From the NCBI RefSeq assembly GCF_002288925.2, contig NW_022098021.1, positions 1,690,824 to 1,754,823 on the forward strand: a stretch of 64,000 bases of DNA, in the 5' to 3' direction. Position numbers and translations under genes: made by a program. Under the pieces are notes generated by a model. That model saw only the letters and a program-made list of their open reading frames with translations, made no database searches and had not been told where the DNA came from. Positions 55,913 to 64,000 of the stretch are shown one piece after another. Every line of letters begins with the position of its first letter. The first letter of the stretch is position 1. This DNA comes from Delphinapterus leucas (Eukaryota; Chordata; Mammalia; Artiodactyla; Monodontidae).

Positions 55913-57540
55913 AAAAAATAGCAAAGGAAATAGAATGATGTACTTTGCTGTCCCTGGATTGGCTTCGTCCTTAGTCATCCTCAGGGCTCTGCCTGCAAAG
56001 TGATGGTAATTCCTATAGGCATCTGCGAACGCCTTCCCGGGTGTCTGGTGACTGTGGCATCACCTCTGCTACCCAGGGATAAAAATACACAGTCACCTCT
56101 CCTGGGTGGCCTTGCGTTTTGCAGTTCAGACCTAGTAGCCCTATGAACACCCTCATCTTTTCTGGCTTCTGGACTCGGTTTGGGTTTTCTGAGCACCCTA
56201 CTCCCTCCCACGATAGCTAAGTTGTTCAGTCCACTTTGCAACAGATTCCGGTCCCGGGGTCTGGACTTCTGCTTGTTGCTCCACTTATATTTTTGCAGCT
56301 TGTGGTCCTGCATTTATGGGGAAGAGTGAACAATTACAGCTTGATGCTGAGGCCCAGATGAAGGCCGGGAAGTGACAGGATGGTGACAAGAATATCCCAG
56401 GCACTGTCCCCGTGGCCTCTCTGGGCCATTATGGGGCCAGGACAGCTCAGAGGGCTTTGGGGGATGGCTGTGTTGTAGGAATAAATTCCATCCTGTTTAA
56501 AAATGTCCTCTCCCTGCGGCTCCAGAAGCTGACCGACCCCTTGAGTGGACAGGGCACAACCTCACCCAGGCTCTCCAAGGCGCCCACACCAGGCGTCCAG
56601 CTCCCAGTGCCCTTGCTGCCACGGCCGGGGTTTCTGCAGCAGCTGGGCGACATCAGGGCCCATCGTGTGCCCGTGTGGGAGCCATTCTGCACCGTCACCT
56701 CTGTCGCTGAGGGCGGATGTGGATCCCGAAACTTTGGCGCATCTTGACTTCGGTGGGCGTGGGACTCTTTAAAAGTCTACACTTCAGTGGCAGACAAATC
56801 TCACTTTCCAAACAGCTCCCCTGGGCAAGCCCCCTCATGGAGTCAAGGGCCCCGCTTGCCTTTTCCTCTAGCACAGGAACTCCTTAATTGAATATGTTTT
56901 TTGTTCTCCAAGAGAGGGGAGAATTTTTATCTTTTGTGCATGCTGAGGACCATGCTTCTTTATCAAAGGAAGCAAAGTACTCTCATTGGTCTGGGGTGCC
57001 CAGCGGTCCCTGTTCCCATATTTCTTTTCTTCCAACCCCTCAGTCCAATGTCCTTTTTCGTGTATTTTAGGTCTTAGTGCCCCTTGTTCGAAAGACTAGT
57101 TTGCTCTAATGGGAGCAGTTGGTTAGAACTGGACCCTGGGACAGTGCCTGCAACTGCACACTCCAGGCTCAACCCGAATGGGGCCCCTTATCCCGGGGAC
57201 TCCACACACTCAGGGGCCACACCACAGAAGAGCTTTGCTTTCACCCCTTTGGCCAAGACCATACAGACCCGCCAATAGGGCCTCCTTTGCAGAGGGCGGG
57301 GGCCAGGATGGGCTCACCCAGCGCTCATATGGGCAGGGGCTGCGGCCACGTTAGGCGGAGGCAGTGAAGAGGAGAGGTGCCCCCCTGCCTCCAGGCCCAC
57401 TTCTGTCTGGAGGCTGCATGTTGCAGAGAGAGGAGCTTCCAGGGGCAGGAGGCTGGCTTTGCCTCGTGAGAAATCAGCCTTTCCTGTGCTGGGACAGGGA
57501 TCTGGGGATTTGCCTTGTTGGAAGTTAATGTTAGTTTCGC
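55913..57540. other. No gene recognised
   Basis: Mixed unique DNA with no recent element. Frames up to 111 codons lack family features. Confidence 0.5.
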
Positions 57541-57746
57541 AGACTCATGAGCGCATTCCGCTACACAGCAAACAAAAACCCAAGGACACCTTTACAGCAA
57601 GTTCTGTGAAGTTTTGGATGATGAATTCCTGCTCAGAGAAGGTAGATGTAAATTCGTGTGTGTTTTCACAGGGAGGGCAATATTTCTTCTCCATTGTGAG
57701 GTGAATGTCACAGTTGGAGAAATCAGCCATTTGTGAATGAATATGT

Positions 57747-58190
57747 TTATAAAATGATAGGAAGATGCTGCAGCATCTGAAAGTACGATTCTGGATCAAG
57801 TTTAAACAGGCTGTAGTCACCGCATTGGGCTTGTAGCAGGGTCACCTCATTACCGCCGAGATATTTCACATGTAAATAAAAATGGTACCCGTGCCCAGAC
57901 TTCACCTTCACACTGCTTGTACTTGAGAATCCACAGGAAGTTGGGAGGTGTGTGGCACACTTGTAGGATGTGTCAGAGAGAATGTTGGCTTTGACAGCTC
58001 CAACTCCGAGCTGGGGGACAAGATGGACAGGACAAGACGTGAGGTGGGGTGTCTCTTTTCTACCCATTCCTACCTGACACTTGTGGAGCCACCAGTAGTC
58101 CAAGGAGGAGGTTAAAAGGAGTTCCTCACTCAAAATGTCATCAGAACTCTTCCCTGTTTGGACTTGACGGTGTAGACACCCCAGCAGCCC
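57747..58190 (-). other. Exon-like open stretch, unidentified (possible decayed exon or intron-retained frame)
   Basis: On the minus strand the frame stays open from just after a TAG near 58190 to a TAA near 57747. It is not in a repeat. A donor-like CAG|GTAGGA (exon end at 58074) and a strong pyrimidine-rich acceptor ending TTGTCCCCCAG (next base 58010) bracket exactly 63 bases, a multiple of three, so the frame is the same with or without that piece. The predicted protein is mixed in composition with several Cys, Trp and Tyr and includes YWWLHKC and a GHGYHFYLHVKYLGG segment. I do not recognise a family. An overlapping frame at 57545-57820 also reads with ordinary composition (CPPC motif). 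It may be a chance frame. The 63-base gap would be unusually short for a mammalian intron. Confidence 0.25.
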
Positions 58191-58432
58191 CTACTTCTGC
58201 TGAGTTCCAAGAGCTCCTGTGACCGTGTACAGTGACCATGAGTTACAGGCAGGCGCGGCGCAGCTTCCCGGAGCTGCTTCCAAGAACTTCAACTCTTGGA
58301 ATTAAAGGTATCAAGGATGTGGCAGTACAGAGTCAAGGAATTCAATTGGTAGATAATTTAAAACATTCACATTGTATCAAAACACACATAGGGAATATCG
58401 TGCATTAAAACACAAACATTTTGGAGTTTGAG
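58191..58432. other. No gene recognised
   Basis: AT-richer unique DNA between the exon-like stretch and a plus-strand L1 tail. Confidence 0.5.
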
Positions 58433-58672
58433 ATTAACATATACACACTACTATCAATATGTATAAAATAGATAATCAACAGGGACCTACTGTACAGCAC
58501 AGGGAACTCTGCTCAATATCCTGTAATAACTTATATGGGAAAAGAATCTGAAAAAGATTGGCTATATGTGTATGTGTACCTGACCCACTCTGCTGCACAC
58601 CTGAAATAACACAACACTGTAAATCAACTGTACCCCAATATAAAATAAAAAGTAAGTTAAAAAAATAAAACA
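58433..58672 (+). mobile_element. LINE-1, severely 5'-truncated (3' UTR only), plus strand
   Basis: 'catatacacactactatcaatatgtataaaatagataatcaac', 'gggacctactgtacagcacagggaactctgctcaatatcctg', 'ggaaaagaatctgaaaaag' and 'gtaaatcaactgtaccccaatataaaataaaaag' are the sense-strand L1 3' UTR end, with an A-rich tail to 58672. It is the only L1 in the window on the plus strand. Confidence 0.9.
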
Positions 58673-59544
58673 CAATCGTTTTGCATGAACGCTGAAATTA
58701 AAACACTCACTTCAGGGATGGTTTTTTGCTTGACATCAGCCCACGTACAGTTCTGTCCCCAGACTTCCGGGACTGTTCACTCAAGGTTCTTTGTTCTCAG
58801 GGGACCTTGATGGACGTATTTGAGAAGCTCCGAGTGTTAGGACGGTCTCAAATGTCCTCACTCCGATTTTTATCTGAGCAGTATTTGTCTCCATGCTGTA
58901 TAGAGCTTTAAGAAGAGAAACTTGATATTTTAAAAATTCTGTAGATTTACTTGGGAGAGCTCTTCAGATACCTATTGAACAGTGAAGAATAAAGGAGCTC
59001 TCACTGATGTTATAAAATGATCATTGCAATTGATCAAACGCGTTTCAAGGCCTGAGGAAAAGGTCATTTTTCCTTGGAATAAAGATATTATTTGTATGTG
59101 AATGGATTTAAGTCAGAGGAGGGCTGTTTGCAGAAGCTGGTTTTCTGCACGTAACTTTGGGGATGGAAGGTTTGAAGTCTGGACTACGTAGGTGAGGAGT
59201 CACTGCGGGGCGGGGGAGCTTTCCTGGGAAGCTCTTTTCATCCAACCCGAGGAAACCAGCATCTTTGCTGGAGGGGTGTGTTTTCTTCTCCGATATTCTA
59301 ACGCCAGGGCTCTGGGCCCCTCGGAGTGGAGCCAGAGAAGGTGGGGTGCCCCTGATTCCATTTTGGGGCACCAGGCCTGTTGAGCAGTTTACTAATAGAA
59401 CCTCACGTTTATGTAAAAATTAACACTTTACGAAGTGCTTTGCTATGCGTTAGAGTCAGCATTTTAGACCCGGGGGGAATGTTGAGGCGCCTCTGTATTA
59501 AGGGTGTTGAGGACACGGAGGTCCCTGGATCCTTTGTTTTGGGA
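58673..59544. other. No gene recognised
   Basis: Unique DNA. A 59390-59460 segment (aacactttacgaagtgctttg) is faintly MIR-like but too short to call. Confidence 0.5.
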
Positions 59545-59755
59545 ACGAAGGCCATGAGGCCCAGAGCAGCGGGCTGTGCGGGGCTCGCTCGGGGGTCCGG
59601 ACCTTTCGGTCCAGCGGGCCGTCTCCCGGACCTCAGCGCCCCACCGTGCAGATGCGGCTTTGCCCCCGGGGTGACGGACGCACTGCTGGCAGCCTTGCTG
59701 GCGGCATGGCCCTTCCAACGACCCTTTGAGGGAGGAGGGGTGGGCGCATATCTAA
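59545..59755. promoter_or_regulatory. CpG-rich patch (possible small CpG island)
   Basis: I count about 19 CpG in 200 bases, eight of them in 59581-59640, within GC-rich sequence. Shorter than a classical island. A 147-codon plus-strand frame (59380-59823) crosses it without a recognisable domain. Confidence 0.4.
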
Positions 59756-60714
59756 GTTACAGAGAAAGAAATCGGGGCTCAGAAAGCGTGACATTTTGTT
59801 CAGGCCACACGACTGGTGAGTGACAAGCCCGGGAGAGAGTGCAGCTGTCCCCCTGGAGCTCTTCCTGTCTCACTGCCTGGAAATGCGGCCCCAGCCCAGC
59901 CCGGGGCCCGCTGACCCCTCGGGGCGGCTGGGAGCCCCTCCTGCAAGTGAGGGCGGCTTTGATCCCGGACCACGGACAGAGGGTTTAAGGAAGAAATAAT
60001 GACTGGGATCTGTTATTTGTCCAACCAAAGGGCAGTTTCCTCGCAATGTCGGGTGAGGATAGTGGGTTTTGCTGTGGCCTTTGCAGGAGGAAGGAGCCGG
60101 CTGTGTCGGTTGTCACCTTTGGCCCACTTCTTGGCACCTGCTGACTTTGAGAAAAACTTGTCTGAAGATGACGATTAATGTAATGGCTGATTCCATTACT
60201 TCTGTACTTTTTGGATGAAATTTGATCGTTCGGCCTCACATTCCTTCTCTTCACCTGCTCTGGAAAGAAATTGAATTCTTTGAAAGAAAATGCAGTCCAG
60301 ACCAGGACACACACAGAACCAGCCTCCGCCATCCTCGTAGACGTCAGGGGCTCCCCGTGGCCACAGATGCGTCTCTTCTGGTTTGTTTACACTGCACAGT
60401 TTATTCCATTAAGGGCCAGTTTCAGGTGCTTGGTGGGACCCAGATGGCTGGAGGCCGGCTGCCTTGAACCCGAGCCAGTGAACAGTCCCTGGACTGACTT
60501 CCTCAGGACTGGAAACTCCGCTGGGGCGGGGCTCACTCGCCTCGAAACCTGGGGGTTGTTCCTCCGCCCCAGCCCGGGGTCTGTCTGCTAATCTGGCTCC
60601 CAGGAGGCGGGGGGCTCTGGAGGCCCATCAACTCCCTCTCCTGCCTCTCCCCACGCCCAACCTCAACAGAGAAAATGTCATCCACATAGCGGTACCCCTT
60701 TCTCCCCACCACCT
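59756..60714. other. No gene recognised
   Basis: Mixed unique DNA. No mobile element or credible exon. Confidence 0.5.
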
Positions 60715-61260
60715 TTTAATTTATTTAATTTTTAGAGTTTTATTTTTTAAATTAACATATGGTAAATGACGCTTCTTTTGGCACGTAGTTCTAGAAAATT
60801 TAACACACATATAGCTACCGTGAAAACCAGAATGCAGGTCAGTCCCATGGCTTCTCCTCTCTGTGTTACCGCTCTGTATTCATACTTTAGCCCCGCAGTG
60901 AACTTCTCACGACCATGATCTTCCTCACGACCCTGTAGTTTTGAGGACGTTATACAGATGTCCAAATGAAACGATACAACTTACAGACTTCCGAGACTGG
61001 CTTTTTCACTTAGCATGGCCATTGAGTTTCATACAGTTTGTCCTATACATCAGTAGTTCGTTCTTTTTTATAGATGAGTAGTATTCCTTTGTCTGGATGT
61101 ACCACAATTTAAAAAACTCCATTAGTTCATTGAAGGGCATTTTAGTTGTTTCCATCTTCAGGTGATTTTTTCAATAGAGCTCCTATCGATGTTCACGCAC
61201 GGGTTTTTGTGTGAACCTAGTTTTCATTTCTCCAGAGTAAACCCACCATCTTTTTAAAAA
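60715..61260 (-). mobile_element. Old LINE-1 (L1M-type) relic, 3' part
   Basis: The plus strand follows the antisense order of an old L1 3' region: 'cttttttatagatgagtagtattcctttgtctggatgtaccac', 'tccattagttcattgaagggcattttagttgtttcc' and 'gctcctatcgatgttcacgcacggg'. A T-rich tail is at the left (60715-60760). Heavily diverged, comparable to the relic at 870-2070. Confidence 0.7.
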
Positions 61261-61379
61261 TAGCTCCCTGTCCAAGTTTTCTTCTTTAGCGCCTTTTAAT
61301 ATGTACACAACCCATAATTGATGCTCTTTGCTCTATGAGCGTCTAGTTACATGATTTTGAAATAACGAGAGGTGAATCT

Positions 61380-61500
61380 ATTTCATCTTGCACTTGAGCA
61401 GACGAGTGATGAGGAAATGAGGGAGGTTGAGTGACTCGTGCGAGGACCCCAGACCCATGATGTTGCAGCACAGGGGGTCCCAGTGTGATTCGGCCCAGAC
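61380..61500 (-). repeat. MIR-type SINE (diverged)
   Basis: 'tgagcagacgagtgatgaggaaatgagggaggttgagtgactcgtgcgaggacccc' corresponds to the reverse complement of the MIR core (ACAGATGAGGAAACTGAGGC... GTTGAGTGACTTGCCCAAGGTC). Confidence 0.6.
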
Positions 61501-62872
61501 CCACCTCCGGCTCCGGGCCTGGCTCTGGCCCACCCGTGTGCTCCGAGCCCACAGCCTCAGGTCCTCCGCCCAGGACACACTCAAGCCCCTCTCCTCCGTG
61601 GCTCTAACCCGCTGGAATCCTTCCATTTATGAATTCCTTTGCACTTACAGTCCACGTCGAACGAATTAACGCGGAAAGGTTCTCGTGTTGTCCGGGGGTC
61701 CTGGTCTTCTCCCCACCCCCGGCCAACCCAAAGTGTCCACGGGAAGGGATCTCGTCATTCGCTCCTGGGTTCAGGCTAAAGCAGGGCTGGCACGTGCAGC
61801 AAATACATTGATGGATTAATTGCTTGATAAACACGGACGTCTTAGCTACCGTCGCCACTTTAAACCCAGTGAGATGATGTTTTACTAAGTGGGACCTGGT
61901 GGATATGCTGTGTTCTGTGGCTGCTGGCTACCCAGATCTGCCTGGTAATGTCGACCGGCCTTGCTGGCCACCTCGTGATGGCGGCAGCCCCCTCGCCGCC
62001 CGCTGCTGCCATGCTCCAGGCTCCAGGGCCTCTGGACCAGCTGCAGCCACTGGTCTGGCACACGCATGTGCCCTGTGCTCCTGCCCACATACCGGGCAGT
62101 CCTCTGAAGGTCTGCTCAGTGCCCCTCCCGAGCAGGCAGAGGATTTGCTGTTTCCTCAGTGCCCACAGGCGTTCGCAGCCCATCCTGTGAGCGTAGAACT
62201 TGCCTCGCGTGTCACGGTCACTAGTTCGCACATCCTCTTCCTCCACTGCCCTTGTGGGTCCTCACCTCCGGGACCTGCCTCGTGTGTCTTTGCAGCAGCC
62301 CTGGCCCGAAAGCAGTGCCTCGAAATGGCTGCCGATGGACGTGATTTAACTTGTGTTGCCAGAGGTGGGAGAGGAGGGACACAGCAGTTCTGAGCACACA
62401 CTGCCCTCCGACCCGAGGACCCCTCTAAGATGACAAGACCCCGCCGTGTCTTCAGTGGACTTTCCATCTGTCGGGGAGCAGCTTAGAGGCAGATTTACCA
62501 CGAGGCACCTCACTTGCCCAGGCCCCTTCTAAGGTCCTGTACTTAATTTTCAACTTGTAATTTTGTATTCTTTTCCTTAAAAAGAGCTCTTAAAAATGTA
62601 GAATTTTAGGCCTGCAAAAGTGGGATCTGCCCCAGGAGAGCACAGGAGCTCCATCCCTCCCCGAGCTGCAGGGCGGCTGGGCCTCACAGGAGTGGGAACT
62701 GGGGGTCTCCTCCAGACGCAGAATTCTTCACGGGGTGAGATGAGACAAGGAATGATTTAGGAGGAAGTGTGGTACTCACCCTCAATGACATCTGCCTCAA
62801 AGAGGTGGGAATGCATCTGGAGCTGACTCTAATTTAATCAACGAGCCACGCACAACGTGTTTAAACTGTTTA
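61501..62872. other. No gene recognised
   Basis: GC-rich unique DNA. A 164-codon plus-strand frame (61899-62393) and a 128-codon minus-strand frame (61860-62246) overlap in opposite orientation; neither shows a domain. Confidence 0.5.
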
Positions 62873-62874
62873 CG

Positions 62875-63050
62875 TGCTTTTCAAAGTTCTTTGGTGTTTG
62901 TTACTGGGCTCAACCCTCCCACGTGCCCTGGAAGGTGGGTGTCACATCTGTCAGCTGACGAGGACCCCGAGGCCAGGTCAGGAGCTCATGCGAGGTCCCA
63001 GGGCAGCCAGGGTCACGGCTGAGGCAGGACTTCAGTGTCATGATCAATCT
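62875..63050 (-). repeat. Possible MIR-type SINE (diverged)
   Basis: 'ccctcccacgtgccctggaaggtgggtgtcacatctgtcagctgacgaggaccccgaggccaggtcaggagctcatgcgaggtcccagg' follows the reverse-complement order of MIR (ACAACCCTATGAGGTAGG... GATGAGGAAACTGAGGC... CAAGGTCACA), with many changes. Confidence 0.5.
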
Positions 63051-63216
63051 ACACGTTGTCTCTTTCTTCATGAGCTTCAGGGAGAAAAAGCATCCTACAC
63101 CACGTGTGCGGGAGAGGACGGACTTCTTTCTCCCCAGAAGGCTTCCATGCTGGTGAACAGGGAGGGCTGGTCTTTCAGGGCTGGGGGAGGTGATCAGACC
63201 GGAAGGGGGAAAGAAG

Positions 63217-63326
63217 GAAAGAGGGGGCGGTGTGTGCATGTTGTGTGTGGTGTGTGTGTTATGAGCGGGATGTGTGTGCACAAGGGTGTGTCTTTGTGTG
63301 TATGTATTTATGTGTGCGTGTACAGG
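63217..63326. repeat. (TG)n-rich low-complexity tract
   Basis: Imperfect TG/TATG repeats over about 110 bases with several interruptions. Frames reading Cys-Val or His-Thr runs on the two strands are artefacts. Confidence 0.85.
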
Positions 63327-64000
63327 TGTCGGGAAGCTTGTGCTACCTTGGAAGATATAATTAGGCAAGAAGGTTGTGGACCCGCTTACATCAGACCCAC
63401 AGATGGAAATGTTGGGGAAGGAAGGAAGCAAAGGGCGTGGAGGGTGATGCTGGTGTGATTCTTTGGCCCTTTAGGTGGGTTATTCGGAATTTAGGATGGA
63501 AAGAGGCAGCTGGAGCTGAAAGATTTTCAGTATTTAGCATCCGTTCAATCCTTTGTTTCCTAATTCAGTGCCTCCTCCCCAAAGACACGGAAACCCTCTC
63601 CCCTCACTTTGTGCCAGGGTTGCCGTGACCAGGCTGCCTCTGGAGACTTGTTGGAAGTTCACGCCTGCGTTTTTCTAGCGTCTCCAAAGCCCTTTAGAAA
63701 TGCTTCCGACGAATCTTCCCAATCTGTCCGTGAAACAGGTAGGACACGTGGTGTCCGCAAGTGTCCCGTGGGGCTGGCGAGGCCGTGGTGACTGTGGTGA
63801 CCCTCGTCCCCACCCAGCACACACACGTGTACGTGTCGAGGCTCCGGGCGGGACTGGGGCTCCGTCTGAGCAGACCGACCGCGGCGGTCTCTCTCCTGTG
63901 GTCGTTTTACATTTCGGGTTTCGTACTGCAGTTGCGTGTGGCGCTGTTTCTTCCTCCTGGTTCTGTTCCATTAACTGCTGTTTAAAACGGTAATGAAGTC
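63327..64000. other. No gene recognised; CpG-enriched at 63780-63900
   Basis: Unique sequence to the window end. A CpG cluster around 63780-63900 (for example acgtgtacgtgtcgagg and gaccgaccgcggcgg) may be the margin of an island extending beyond the window. Confidence 0.4.

Noticed and set aside
63217..63458. Cys/Val-rich plus-strand reading through the TG tract
   Set aside because: Low-complexity TG repeat, not protein-coding.
1..64000. CRISPR arrays, prokaryotic operons, plasmid or phage features
   Set aside because: The sequence is clearly mammalian nuclear DNA; no regularly spaced repeat-spacer pattern or bacterial gene organisation was seen.

Overview
This window is nuclear DNA from a mammal, most likely a cetacean and probably a toothed whale. 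The strongest evidence is eight copies of the CHR-type tRNA-derived SINE. Three of them (2434-2631, 15659-15871, 24560-24767) are the compact form of about 190 bp with a CpG-rich body, which I know as abundant in cetaceans. Other support comes from cetartiodactyl-type LINE-1 copies and from old mammal-wide repeats (MIR, L2, MER5A, an MLT1/MST-type LTR). The species call rests on recognition, not on a database search.

I find no protein-coding gene I can defend. Open reading frames are short, and the larger ones fall inside repeats or in GC-rich DNA where long chance frames are expected. The window therefore reads as intergenic or intronic. The one place that looks even weakly exon-like is 57.5-58.2 kb on the minus strand. 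It is an open stretch that carries a donor/acceptor pair around 63 in-frame bases.

Layout. 0-2.1 kb: an ATCC microsatellite, a MIR and an old L1 relic. 2.1-14.6 kb: mostly unique DNA with one SINE, MIR/L2 fragments, a CpG-rich patch at 4.8 kb and a perfect 37-bp tandem duplication at 12.73 kb. 14.6-17.1 kb: a retroelement pile-up, with a SINE inside a SINE followed by two same-strand L1 tails, the second split by another SINE. 17.4-36.4 kb: largely unique, with L2, MIR and MER5A pieces, a strong CpG-island candidate at 23.56-23.84 kb and a short L1 tail at 33.5 kb. 36.47-43.15 kb: a nearly complete but inactivated L1 on the minus strand. It keeps its 5' UTR, ORF1 and ORF2 relics, 3' UTR and a 17-bp target-site duplication, and ORF2 is interrupted by a SINE. 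43-64 kb: unique DNA with TCTA and GGAA microsatellites, a SINE-split L1 tail at 51 kb, a MaLR-type LTR at 54.5 kb, a plus-strand L1 tail at 58.5 kb, an old L1 relic at 61 kb and a TG-rich tract at 63.2 kb.

The elements do not form a pathway. What they record is a relative history: old MIR, L2, MER5A and L1 copies interrupted by younger SINEs, several with readable target-site duplications. All eight SINEs and every L1 except one lie on the minus strand, which is a weak hint that the window may be intronic to a plus-strand transcript.
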